Below, piece by piece: positions 32,690 to 40,809 of a stretch of 64,000 bases of DNA (the stretch's first letter is position 1; every line of letters begins with the position of its first letter). The position numbers and the translations under genes are program-made. Source of the stretch: Chloroflexota bacterium. Its GTDB lineage: Bacteria > Chloroflexota > Anaerolineae > Caldilineales > Caldilineaceae. The stretch lies in assembly GCA_016861025.1 (NCBI GenBank), contig BOKO01000013.1:1-64000 (forward strand), in the 5' to 3' direction. The notes beneath the pieces were generated by a model, which saw only the letters and a program-made list of their open reading frames with translations, did no database searches and was not told the DNA's origin.

Positions 32690-33124
32690 TCAGAACTCGG
32701 TTTCCGTCACGAATGAGATCATCTGGCGCATGTCGATGATCCCGGCGATGAATGCGGCTGCCTCTGGCGTAGGCGCCTTTTCCTGCAGATAGATCAGATC
32801 AGATCGCGGGGCGATGATCGGGTCGATTTGGTCGACTTCATCCACCCAGTCCTGGATATCCTTGCCGTCAAGCGGGCGCTTGTAGGCGTTTTTCGGTAAT
32901 TTGAACTCGATGCCGGTAACGATCGAGATGGCCAGACGCATATCGATTATTCCGGCGATGAATGCGGCTGCCTCTGGCGTAGGTGCGGAGTTGTACAACC
33001 TCAGCAAATGCCCGGGTTCGGCAATGAGCGGGTCGGCGTGGTCTACGTCCTCGGCCCATTCCGTGCCGCTGACGGTGTCCAGCGGATGCACGTAGCCGTT
33101 CTTTTTCGCGATCTGCTTGTTCAC
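32690..33124 (-). CDS. Tandem-duplicated small protein inside the dot cluster
   Basis: 144 residues from a GTG start at 33124 (GAGAGGAG upstream). The protein consists of two copies of a 70-residue unit; each ends APTPEAAAFIAGIIDMR, then IS-x-VT-x-x-EF. At the DNA level 32742-32773 and 32952-32983 are 32 identical bases exactly 210 bp apart, so the duplication is recent or kept similar by recombination. It is soluble and acidic, with no signal peptide. Between dotI and dotH in the transcript; not known from R64 or Legionella. Role unknown. Confidence 0.65.
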   Translation of the reverse strand: MNKQIAKKNGYVHPLDTVSGTEWAEDVDHADPLIAEPGHLLRLYNSAPTPEAAAFIAGIIDMRLAISIVTGIEFKLPKNAYKRPLDGKDIQDWVDEVDQIDPIIAPRSDLIYLQEKAPTPEAAAFIAGIIDMRQMISFVTETEF

Positions 33125-33138
33125 TTCAGTATCTCCTC

Positions 33139-33810
33139 TCATTTCCCTTCCTGCGGCAGAACCGCGAGAGCCCCTACCGCGATTCCGTTTGGCGTATCGA
33201 TCGATGGCGTGCGGTTGACGATGACCACTACCGTTGCCGGGATGTCCTTGCGTTCCGTTTGCCCCTGCAGGGTGATGATCATCGGCATCTCGACGCGCCA
33301 CTTGTATATCCCCTTGTCTTTACCCTCCCACGTGAGTGCGGGCGCGTTGGTGGCCACGGCCGAGGCCACATACCGCTTGGTGCGCACCAGGTCGATTACG
33401 CTGTTCTTCTCGAGAGAAGCGATCAGCGTTTCATACCCGGTCTTGGTATAGAGACCGCGAAGCTCGGTCAGTTGGCCGTTGTAGTTCTGAAAATCGAAAA
33501 TGAACGATTTCTGGGCGGCGCGCTGCGCAAACTGCAGCACCACGTCATGATTGACGAGGGGTTGGTCGAGCGGCACCAGGGGGATCAGCCGTCCATCCTG
33601 CCCGATGGCGAAATACACAGGGTCTGGTCTCAGATAGATCTGGATGCCGTTCAAAATGAGTGAGCCCAGCGCAACACTGGAGGCAATCAGGGAAACCTGA
33701 AGCCACTTGCGGTAGCCGTCTCGGTAGAACTCGACTCGATTTTCTATTACTTGAAGAACCTGCGCGCCGGCGCGAGCTTGGCCCTTCCTCGGCGTTGCTT
33801 GCATATTCAT
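33139..33810 (-). CDS. traM: DotI/IcmL (TraM) inner-membrane protein
   Basis: 223 residues: a short cytoplasmic N terminus (QVIENRVEFYRDGYRKWLQV), a single membrane helix (about 37-58, VSLIASSVALGSLILNGIQI) and a periplasmic domain (PLDQPLVNHDVVLQFAQRAA, FDFQNYNGQLTELRGLYTKT and VEMPMIITLQGQTERKDIPA). These are characteristic of DotI/IcmL and R64 TraM, an inner-membrane ring component related to VirB8. It starts the secretion gene group on this strand, and its ATG overlaps the end of the upstream DnaC-like gene (ATGA). Confidence 0.88.
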   Translation of the reverse strand: MNMQATPRKGQARAGAQVLQVIENRVEFYRDGYRKWLQVSLIASSVALGSLILNGIQIYLRPDPVYFAIGQDGRLIPLVPLDQPLVNHDVVLQFAQRAAQKSFIFDFQNYNGQLTELRGLYTKTGYETLIASLEKNSVIDLVRTKRYVASAVATNAPALTWEGKDKGIYKWRVEMPMIITLQGQTERKDIPATVVVIVNRTPSIDTPNGIAVGALAVLPQEGK

Positions 33811-34646
33811 TTCTTCGTATCCACCAACATGAGCTGTACTGGTTTGCGAACGGCGTTGGCCTTGTTTCCTCGCTCGGAATCCCACGGGAAGGAAAGAAGC
33901 TTCCCGCCGTTATCCCTTAACCGATCAAACACCCGATCTCCGATGAATACCTTCAGCTCGTCGAGCGTTCCGTTGGAGATGACCACGGTAGGCTTCATGT
34001 CGAGATAGCGACGATCCATGATCTGGAATAGGATGACCTTTTCGTTGGCCGTGCCGTTCTGTACGCCGACTTCATCGAGGATCAAGAGATCCGCATCGTA
34101 ATAGGAGCGAACGATGTTTCGCTCGCTGGCTCCGGCATCCCGGGACCACGTGCTGCGAACGGCATCCAGAAGATCGTATGCCCGGGTGTATACGACCGAA
34201 TACTTGGCGCGCAACAGCGCGTTTGCGAGAGAAAAAGCCAGTCTGGTTTTCCCTGTGCCGGTGTTTCCTACCATGATCATCGATGAACCAAGGTCGAGGA
34301 CCTCCTTGAAATTCTCCACGTACCGCATTGCGCACTCGAGACAGGCCTTCTGTCCTTCGTTATCGGTTCGATAGGTGGAAAATTCGGCATCAATGAAGCG
34401 TTTCGGAATCCCCGTGAAGGACGACGCAACGGCGCAGGTATGTTGATGAATATCGTTTTGCCGAGCGCGCCGTTCCTCGCTATAGCGTGCTTGTTCCGCT
34501 TCATGAAAACACTGTGGGCAACCGCAAGACTTTTCCTTTCCATCTACGATCGCAGCCATTGCAAAATGCTGGCCGTGCTTCTCGCAGTGCCCTTCAACCT
34601 GTCTGACGCTGACGCTCAACTGCCGCGCTGCCGCTTTCACATCCAT
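33807..34646 (-). CDS. DnaC/IstB-like AAA+ helicase loader
   Basis: 279 residues. N-terminal cysteines (C21, C41, C43, C46) may form a zinc finger. The AAA+ domain has Walker A VGNTGTGKTRLA (126-137), Walker B LLILDEVG and an arginine finger region FDRLRDNGGKLLSFPWDSER. This is the DnaC/DnaI/IstB group, which loads the replicative helicase. The upstream partner with a DUF1376 domain completes a replication-initiation pair like those of phages and plasmids. It overlaps the dotI gene by four bases, which ties replication and transfer genes into one transcript. Confidence 0.85.
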   Translation of the reverse strand: MDVKAAARQLSVSVRQVEGHCEKHGQHFAMAAIVDGKEKSCGCPQCFHEAEQARYSEERRARQNDIHQHTCAVASSFTGIPKRFIDAEFSTYRTDNEGQKACLECAMRYVENFKEVLDLGSSMIMVGNTGTGKTRLAFSLANALLRAKYSVVYTRAYDLLDAVRSTWSRDAGASERNIVRSYYDADLLILDEVGVQNGTANEKVILFQIMDRRYLDMKPTVVISNGTLDELKVFIGDRVFDRLRDNGGKLLSFPWDSERGNKANAVRKPVQLMLVDTKK

Positions 34647-34659
34647 ATTTCCCTCTCTC

Positions 34660-35859
34660 CTAGAGATCCTGGACGAACCCGCCGCCCTTAAGATAATCGC
34701 GCGTGTCGAATCCGCTGTGCGCGCCAGCCGCGCCTTTTTTGTCCTTCGTCCCGAGCCCAGCCCAGTCGTCGCGAATCGCGCTCATCAAAGCAGCATCCCA
34801 GTCGCTGTACCTATAACCGCCCTTGTCAGACTGAAGAATGAAATAGTCGAGGTGGGCGTCGAGCTGTCCATAACCGTGCTTCTCTGCCCATTCGCGAACT
34901 CGCTGGGAGATACCGAAGTTCTGGGGGCGTGCCGTCTTTTTCTTTTTCATACTTGCAGGTTCTCCTGAATCAGAAGTCTGCCCCCCTTCTTGGAAAAGCC
35001 CTTGAGAGACCCCCGACTCGCCGCTTGCGGCGATCGGGCCGGTCTTCTCATGTCTTTCTTTTCCTTCTTGTCCTTCCTCTCTCTTAAGGTCATTGCCATT
35101 CAGACCCCTTTGGGGGTTGGGTGGGGCCCCCATACCCCCCCTATCCAAGCCTTGATGAAGAACGGATTTCGCGGGAATGGTGTCGGAGGCCCCCTCGTTA
35201 TGAGCGGGCTCGGAATTGGCAGAACCTTGCGCTGCCGGCCCAGCACCACCCCCATTACCCGCCGCTATAGGGGGGCTATTAGGGGGCGCAATCCCCCTCG
35301 TAGGTGATTTCCTGTGACTGGTTGTGCCGCCCGCATTAGGGGGGCTATTGGAAGCCCCAGAAGGGGGGGTATCGTGATGGATGCCCCCCCTATTACCCTC
35401 ACCATTACGGGGGGTGTCGTGGGGGCTATTGGGGGGCTGATTCCCCACGCCTTTCTTACCCCATCTGGCCTCGGCTCCACGCAGACCGCTCTCGATGGCA
35501 AGCCGCTTCTTGCTCCAGCTATCCATTGCGAGGTCAGCGATGATGGGATGGTAGAAGCGCCCGTCAGAGCATTTGAGCCAACCATGGAGCGCCCTGTCGC
35601 GCACAGCCTTCCAGCCCGCGAGATCCCGTCCGTAACCGGACAATTTAGCGAGGTCGATATCGTCGTCTGGAAGGCTTGCCGCCGGCACCTGGTGCCATGA
35701 GGCACACCAGAGCAATACCGCGGCGCGGAATTCATCGCCGGTGGCGATGGAAGCAATCTTGCTGTCCCGAAGCTGCTGCACGTAGAGCGGCATGAAGGGG
35801 AAGCTGCGGAGGTCAACCTCTGCCGGGACAAGCGGCATAGGATGCTGTGGTGTCGTCAT
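34660..35859 (-). CDS. DUF1376 domain replication-associated protein
   Basis: 399 residues. The first 95 residues are a DUF1376 domain: VDLRSFPFMPLYVQQLRDS, EFRAAVLLWCASWHQVPAAS, LPDDDIDLAKLSGYG and GWLKCSDGRFYHP. This domain is found in phage and plasmid replication-initiation proteins next to DnaC. Residues about 130-300 are a low-complexity linker with repeated N-S-P-P and G-G elements, encoded by many runs of five to seven G or C. The C-terminal region (FGISQRVREWAEKHGYGQLD, YRYSDWDAALMSAIRDDWAG) resembles the small domain of DnaD/DnaT-like primosome proteins. Confidence 0.75.
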   Translation of the reverse strand: MTTPQHPMPLVPAEVDLRSFPFMPLYVQQLRDSKIASIATGDEFRAAVLLWCASWHQVPAASLPDDDIDLAKLSGYGRDLAGWKAVRDRALHGWLKCSDGRFYHPIIADLAMDSWSKKRLAIESGLRGAEARWGKKGVGNQPPNSPHDTPRNGEGNRGGIHHDTPPSGASNSPPNAGGTTSHRKSPTRGIAPPNSPPIAAGNGGGAGPAAQGSANSEPAHNEGASDTIPAKSVLHQGLDRGGMGAPPNPQRGLNGNDLKREEGQEGKERHEKTGPIAASGESGVSQGLFQEGGQTSDSGEPASMKKKKTARPQNFGISQRVREWAEKHGYGQLDAHLDYFILQSDKGGYRYSDWDAALMSAIRDDWAGLGTKDKKGAAGAHSGFDTRDYLKGGGFVQDL

Positions 35860-35871
35860 CGCGTTTGGCGA

Positions 35872-36153
35872 TCAGGCAGCTTGTCTGGGTTGTTCCGGAC
35901 GCATGAAGCGCTCTGGATAGAGGATTTCCACTTCGGCGATGGCGGCCCCTCGTTTTCGTAGTTCCGCGGAAAGCGCCGCGGCAAGCTCGAGGGAAGGGGG
36001 GTATCCTCTTTCAACCCGCGACAGCCAGCCCTGCGTGACGCGGATCTTTCCCTTCCTTGTGATCGCATCCGCCAGGTCGGACAAAGTTATGCCGGCTTTC
36101 TTACGCGCAGTACGCAGGGGAGTGTGAGTCGCTTGCTTATGTTTCCTTGGCAT
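35872..36153 (-). CDS. XRE-family transcriptional regulator
   Basis: 93 residues with an XRE helix-turn-helix at about 12-62 (LRTARKKAGITLSDLADAIT, GWLSRVERGYPPSLELAAAL). Such repressors control replication or transfer in plasmids and ICEs. It is the first gene of the run that leads into the replication and dot genes, and the non-coding stretch upstream (36154-36401) contains palindromes that could be its operators. Confidence 0.85.
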   Translation of the reverse strand: MPRKHKQATHTPLRTARKKAGITLSDLADAITRKGKIRVTQGWLSRVERGYPPSLELAAALSAELRKRGAAIAEVEILYPERFMRPEQPRQAA

Positions 36154-36401
36154 GATCGCAACCGTAGAGAATAATTTGTATAGTTATAACAATGCGAATA
36201 TTCGTATTATGCAAGTCGCTATTTATTCCTGTCAAGAAATATTTTGTGTCGTTATAGCTATACGTATTAATTGACGCCGCGGCTTGACTGTTCGCTTCTA
36301 AACTGGCTGAAGCGGCTGGTCGCCTTGGTTGCTGTCCGCTGCTTTTTGTGTGATGACTACGCCACGGATTGCGCGGCGCGCGAAGAAGCCGGACCGATGG
36401 C
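36154..36401. promoter_or_regulatory. AT-rich regulatory region with palindromes
   Basis: No gene is seen in these 248 bases. TATAGTTATAAC (36179-36190) is matched as an inverted repeat by GTTATAGCTATA (36251-36262, 11 of 12). CGAATATTCG (36195-36204) is a perfect palindrome, 14 of 16 when extended. The region is much richer in AT than the genes around it. It likely holds the promoter of the XRE gene and the downstream replication/transfer transcript and the repressor's own sites. Confidence 0.5.
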
Positions 36402-37127
36402 TTACCCTCTGGGAGAGGGTTTCCTGGGCGAGGATTTCTCGCAACGGTCCCATGTCCAATAGCCGGAGCCAATGGCATAGGCCTTGACGATCCGACCCTC
36501 CACGTTGATCAGGGTCGCGGGGTACTCGTCTTCGTCGTTGGTGCCCTCATCCTTGCTGATGTATAAATCCCGCTCGCCGTCATACCGGAGATTTGGCAGA
36601 ATTTGTGATAGTTTGCGCGCGGTCTCCTCGTCGAAGAAGGGCATGCCCCATCCATTCCAGACCATGAAATTGCTGTAGCAATCGAGTTTGAGATTGCCGT
36701 CGTCGAGCCATTCCGCAGTTACAGTTGCCGGAAAATATTTTCCCTCGTCCGGAGCGGACGCCTTGAAGTCGCGATCGAAATCGGCCGGCGGCGCGCTCAA
36801 GACGAACCCGCCCCCCTGTGGCGCGAACTGGACCGATGCCCCGTCCCTCGATATCAGTTCGAAGAGACGCCCGGTTTTGGTGTGGATGAAATACTCCGTC
36901 TTCCGAGCGGCGCAGTCGGCCGCCAGCACAAACGCGTCCTCGTAGTTCTGGATAACGCGTTCGGCGCGCTCCTCGGACAACCAGTCGCCCACTTCTTCCA
37001 TGAAGAGCGCGGCGTCATCGTCCTGCAGGAACAATGAGGCGCCATCGGCCAGGCGGACTACCTGGATACGCGCTCCATTGCCCTCGGATTCGACGCGGTA
37101 TTTCTCTGACGTGTAGATCGGGGTCAT
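36402..37127 (-). CDS. Hypothetical protein, 241 aa
   Basis: A soluble protein with a beta-rich start (MTPIYTSEKYRVESEGNGAR) and aromatic C-terminal half (NFMVWNGWGMPFFDEETARK, AYAIGSGYWTWDRCEKSSPR). GGAAATCC precedes the ATG at 37127. It lies directly behind the Fic-like gene with a 20-base gap and might be its partner, for instance as an antitoxin, but no antitoxin motif is visible. Confidence 0.55.
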   Translation of the reverse strand: MTPIYTSEKYRVESEGNGARIQVVRLADGASLFLQDDDAALFMEEVGDWLSEERAERVIQNYEDAFVLAADCAARKTEYFIHTKTGRLFELISRDGASVQFAPQGGGFVLSAPPADFDRDFKASAPDEGKYFPATVTAEWLDDGNLKLDCYSNFMVWNGWGMPFFDEETARKLSQILPNLRYDGERDLYISKDEGTNDEDEYPATLINVEGRIVKAYAIGSGYWTWDRCEKSSPRKPSPRG

Positions 37128-37147
37128 TGGATTTCCTTTCGCGTTGA

Positions 37148-38458
37148 TCATCCGCGCGGAGTGGCGCGTTTTGCCGGAGACGGCGCCTCGGTTGCCCGGA
37201 ACTCGGTGAGTTGCTGGGGGGTAATGCCGTATATGACGAGATTTCCCTCGTGAAGCGAATCCACGGCCCGGCTGACATACTCGCGGAGCCTGGCGCCCTC
37301 CGCTTCGTCCGTCAGCCGGGCTTTAACCGCGGCCGAGGCAATCATTTCCTCCGAGCTTGATCCGCCGAGAACGATCTCCCTGACCATTGAGACGATCTCC
37401 CTGCGAAACTTGGCCACCATCGCAAGCTGCGCCTGGTCCGGATGGTTTTGCCACAGCTCCCGGAATCTCTCGGCCGAGACGCAATACGTCGCGGTGTATT
37501 CCTTTGCCAGCCGGCGGGAATCCCCGGTTTCGTAGAAATGGAGAATCCCCTTTTCATAGCCGTGCCTGGAAATCTGATAGAAGCTCATCGGCGCAAGGTT
37601 GGCCTTGAGCAGGGGGATGTTCGATACCAGGCGCGAGGTACGCTTGTTCACGTCAGCGAAAGGCTGCAGGTATGAGATGTTCACGAGCAGGAAGAAGGAC
37701 TGTTCAAACGGGTCCTCGATCTGCCTCGCGATGTCCAGCAGACGGTCGAATTCCTCATTCAGCATGGACTGGACATCGAGCGGCGTATAGGAGGACTGCC
37801 CGATCTTGACGCCATGGCGTCGACAGCATCCTTCGTCCTCGGGGTTTTTCAGAAGTCCGCGGGACAGCAGCGCGTGGATGTTCAATACATCGCGACGCGA
37901 AATCTCGATCTGGTCGATGTTCTCGAGTATGTAGTCGATTGCATGCTTGTGATTGAGCAGCATGAGGGTGTCGGCCTGCGAGGCACCCTCCTTCGCTTGT
38001 CCGTTTTCGAAAAGGGCGACGGTATCGAGCAAGGAATATGTGTTTCCTTCGAGCGCCGACGAAGCCCAGGAGGTTTCAAGCAGCATTTTGTGCTTGATGC
38101 TGTCGATGTATTCTCGCAGTGTGCGCGAGCGCGGGATCTCTCCGCAGTCACCAAGGACCTTGCGTTGCTCTTCCGAGAAATGGCGGCTGACCCCGGGTGT
38201 GTAGGAAGCGAGCCGCATGAAATCGTAGCCGGTTTGTTTTCTCTTCTCGAGCGGGATTGCGCACCAGGCGTCGGCGGCGTCAAGGCAGTAGGCCGTCGCC
38301 CGTCCCGCTCCGATTCTCTGAATGCGCCCCGACTTGACGAGATCCTCCAGTCGCCGGTATGCGGTCATGTCGGAGACGCCGGCCGCGGCCACGACATCCT
38401 GGCGCGAAAGCGGGTGCTCCGCATCGCGAATCAGCCTGAAAATCCCCTCAATGTCCAT
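37148..38458 (-). CDS. Fic-fold protein with winged helix and altered active site
   Basis: 436 residues. The N-terminal 60 residues form a winged helix-turn-helix (PLSRQDVVAAAGVSDMTAYR). A Fic domain follows: inhibitory motif SSALEGN (133-139, S-x-x-x-E-G-N) and core motif at 265-276, Q-P-F-A-D-V-N-K-R-T-S-R. The Fic consensus is H-x-F-x-D/E-G/A-N-G/K-R, and the catalytic His is Gln here (CAG at 37666-37664). Fic proteins transfer AMP or other groups to targets; this one is probably inactive or altered and may act as a DNA-binding regulator. Iterated TGATACGATT sites lie just upstream. Confidence 0.85.
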   Translation of the reverse strand: MDIEGIFRLIRDAEHPLSRQDVVAAAGVSDMTAYRRLEDLVKSGRIQRIGAGRATAYCLDAADAWCAIPLEKRKQTGYDFMRLASYTPGVSRHFSEEQRKVLGDCGEIPRSRTLREYIDSIKHKMLLETSWASSALEGNTYSLLDTVALFENGQAKEGASQADTLMLLNHKHAIDYILENIDQIEISRRDVLNIHALLSRGLLKNPEDEGCCRRHGVKIGQSSYTPLDVQSMLNEEFDRLLDIARQIEDPFEQSFFLLVNISYLQPFADVNKRTSRLVSNIPLLKANLAPMSFYQISRHGYEKGILHFYETGDSRRLAKEYTATYCVSAERFRELWQNHPDQAQLAMVAKFRREIVSMVREIVLGGSSSEEMIASAAVKARLTDEAEGARLREYVSRAVDSLHEGNLVIYGITPQQLTEFRATEAPSPAKRATPRG

Positions 38459-38673
38459 TGCACAAGCCTGGTACGATTAATGATACGATTGTCTTATTTC
38501 AATTCATTGTTTGTCAATGATATTTTTACTTCGCTGATACGTTTGCCCCATCTCGGGAACACAGGATGCTCAAAGTTTGTGTGATATGATGCGTGATACG
38601 ATTATCTGTTTCTAACGTGTTGTTATTATTGGAAATATAGTTTATGGTGATACGATTGCGAGAAGCACGATTC
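38459..38673. promoter_or_regulatory. AT-rich region with iterated TGATACGATT motif
   Basis: No gene is visible. TGATACGATT occurs exactly at 38481-38490, 38594-38603 and 38648-38657, with variants TGATACGTTT (38535-38544), TGATATGAT (38582-38590) and GTACGATT (38471-38478). All are in the same orientation. The stretch is far richer in AT than its surroundings. The repeats are good candidates for binding sites of the winged-helix Fic-like protein or an iteron-type origin. Confidence 0.5.
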
Positions 38674-39450
38674 TCAACGTGCCGCCGGTCGCCGTGCGGC
38701 TCTCGGGCTGACTTCCTGCGCCATTTCTCCGATCATTCTGGAGGCCTCCGCAACGGCAGCGAGTGCCTTTTCGTAGGACCGATCTTCTCCTTCGCCAGCG
38801 TCAACCACACTTGATGCATCGTCAATGGCGGCGCGAGCCATGTCCAGGGCTTCACCTACCGCTGAGAGCCGGTCGGCAAGGTCTCCGGGGGAAACTGGAA
38901 GTTGCGTGGCTTCGCCGTGGAAAAATTTTGCGTCCTTGACTAGCAACCTGGCGGCAGGGTCGCTCTCGCAGAAAGCCATCATGGGTTCGTTGTAGCCATG
39001 CTTCCTTGCGTCTTCCTTGGCCATGTCGTAGTGCTCGCCGGCATCGAATTCGCGCCTGGAGACAACGACGGTGCAAGTGTAAATTTCCGGCGCGCCATAG
39101 GAATTTTCGGCCAGAACGCCCATTTTTATCGAGGATTCCTTCTGGTGTCCGTCATCTGGGTCTGGGTGCATGATTCCGGTAAAGTCCGATTTCGTTGGGT
39201 CGGCGCCGGGAGCATCCCAGCCGAACATGGAGCCGATGAGCATGCATTCGGCCTGATGCGGGGTAATGCCCAGCTTGTTGTTCAATCGAAGCACCAATTC
39301 CTTGACGGCGTTGACGTCGAGCGTGGGGTTGTCGAAATCCAGCTTGTTGTACCCGCGCTCTCCGCGCACAACCAGACCGATCCGCTCGCCTGGAGCGTTT
39401 CCTGCGATCAAGACATAGGCTTCCGTAGGCTGAGCGTTGCAGATTGTCAT
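38674..39450 (-). CDS. Hypothetical protein, 258 aa
   Basis: A soluble protein with a long helical C-terminal region (AVGEALDMARAAIDDASSVV). The middle has a strand-rich part (APEIYTCTVVVSRREFDAGE) and MLIGSMFGWDAPGADPTKSD. Found first on the minus strand next to the repeat-rich regulatory region. No family recognised. Confidence 0.55.
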   Translation of the reverse strand: MTICNAQPTEAYVLIAGNAPGERIGLVVRGERGYNKLDFDNPTLDVNAVKELVLRLNNKLGITPHQAECMLIGSMFGWDAPGADPTKSDFTGIMHPDPDDGHQKESSIKMGVLAENSYGAPEIYTCTVVVSRREFDAGEHYDMAKEDARKHGYNEPMMAFCESDPAARLLVKDAKFFHGEATQLPVSPGDLADRLSAVGEALDMARAAIDDASSVVDAGEGEDRSYEKALAAVAEASRMIGEMAQEVSPRAARRPAAR

Positions 39451-39497
39451 GATGGCTTCCTCATCGGGTCTTTGAATGGCATTTCGAAAAAACGGGC

Positions 39498-39914
39498 TCA
39501 GCCCCTCAATGCGCGGCGCATCGCCGTGGACTCACGTGGGCGCGGCAGCGGCCCCCAGTAATCGCGATACACCTCTTCCCCACTGAGCAGCGTCCTGAGG
39601 GCGCGGCGCATCGCCGGCGAGAAATGGTTTGTCCTGACGAATAGCTCCGGATCCTCTTTGCGGATCCGTATGGCTGCCGCTTGCACTTCCCTTGCCTGCT
39701 GCGGTTCGATCTCGCTGCGGAAGTCATCAGGCATGCCGACGCGACGGTTGGCGGCGACGTTGATCAACCACCAGAGTTTTTCCTGCATGGCGGCCGAATG
39801 CTGCCCGGCGCCGATGCTCCTGGCGGCGCGGATTTGCTCGCGCATGGCGCGCAGCAAGCGCACGGTATTTTGCAGGGGCGTTTGGCTCGCCATGCCGAAG
39901 TTGTGGGATCTCAT
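39498..39914 (-). CDS. Hypothetical protein, 138 aa
   Basis: A basic helical protein (TVRLLRAMREQIRAARSIGA), coupled by an ATGA overlap to the gene at 39911-40399. An internal ATG at 39893 is an alternative start. The C terminus carries S-T-A-M-R-R-A-L-R, echoing an earlier S-P-A-M-R-R-A-L-R. Function unknown. Confidence 0.55.
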   Translation of the reverse strand: MRSHNFGMASQTPLQNTVRLLRAMREQIRAARSIGAGQHSAAMQEKLWWLINVAANRRVGMPDDFRSEIEPQQAREVQAAAIRIRKEDPELFVRTNHFSPAMRRALRTLLSGEEVYRDYWGPLPRPRESTAMRRALRG

Positions 39915-40399
39915 GGCCGAATGGGTTTGTTGATAGATTGGGGCGCCTGAGGATCGCGGCTGTGATCCCTGATGCTCGCAAGCGTTTTTTCGATTGTCTC
40001 CCTGGCCGCATCGACTTCGGTTTGGCTTGCGTTCGGCTGCAAACCGACCAGCGCGTCATGAAGAACCCCGGGGATTTGCTTGATCAGCCAGGCGTCGAAA
40101 ATGGCGCCGTCAACGTAAGCCCGCTCGCCCTGCAGCGCGACCAAGGCGGTTTCGATCGCCTGGACGTGGGCCGCTACGGCGTCCGAGCCGGCCTCTCTCC
40201 TCAGGGATGCTGTCGCCGCGATCGCTGGCTTGATGATGTCGGGCAACGTCGTCACCAATTCGACGTTCTCGATGAGGCTGCGCGCGTTGGCTTCCGCGTT
40301 CGGGCCGTGGACCACGAGAAATTCGGGTTGCCCGTAGGTCTTCAGGGAGACCTTGACTTGCGTGCCGTCATCGTTGATCGATTTGATGCGCGGCCTCAT
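39911..40399 (-). CDS. Hypothetical protein, 162 aa
   Basis: The N-terminal part has strands (KVSLKTYGQPEFLVVHGPNA) and the C-terminal part is helical. ATGA overlaps join it to both neighbours, so a four-gene translationally coupled group spans 39498-41294. No family recognised. Confidence 0.55.
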   Translation of the reverse strand: MRPRIKSINDDGTQVKVSLKTYGQPEFLVVHGPNAEANARSLIENVELVTTLPDIIKPAIAATASLRREAGSDAVAAHVQAIETALVALQGERAYVDGAIFDAWLIKQIPGVLHDALVGLQPNASQTEVDAARETIEKTLASIRDHSRDPQAPQSINKPIRP

Positions 40400-40809
40400 G
40401 GCCTTGTCCTCCTGATGAATTCGTCGCTGGATCCCGCCGTGACCCTCGAGTGCCTGAGTGCTCGCGCGAACTCGGGCGGGAGACAGCAGTTCCTGGGAGA
40501 GTCAATAAACAGAGGGGCAATTTGTTCCGGCGTATAACCGGCAAGGCCGCATCCGACAGCTGTTATCTGAAATGAAAGATCCGGCCTTGTCCGCGCAAAA
40601 GCCTTGAATCGCTCGACGTGTTTCTCGATGGCCTCGAGAGGCAGGGTTTCGATCATCCATCCCTTGGTCGGGATCGCGTAGCTTGCGCCCTGCAGCCCTT
40701 CCCCCTTTCCGTACACGGCGCCGAAATGCCTTTTCGCAAAAAGAGCGGCGCCGGCGCCGTGGCGGCCGGCCAGGTTCGAGCCGAAGACGAAGATCCTGTT
40801 CGGGTTCAT
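40396..40809 (-). CDS. Macro-domain-like protein, A1S_2505 type
   Basis: 137 residues beginning IFVFGSNLAGRHGAGAALFA, then GLQGASYAIPTK and an ITAVGCGLAGY-type loop. The pattern G-S-N-L-x-G-x-H-G-x-G-A-A and S-Y-A-I-P-T-K is that of small phage- and plasmid-borne macro-like proteins (often annotated A1S_2505 family). Macro domains bind or hydrolyse ADP-ribose compounds, so a role in counteracting ADP-ribosylation is possible but not shown. It is coupled to its neighbours by ATGA overlaps. Confidence 0.7.
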   Translation of the reverse strand: MNPNRIFVFGSNLAGRHGAGAALFAKRHFGAVYGKGEGLQGASYAIPTKGWMIETLPLEAIEKHVERFKAFARTRPDLSFQITAVGCGLAGYTPEQIAPLFIDSPRNCCLPPEFARALRHSRVTAGSSDEFIRRTRP

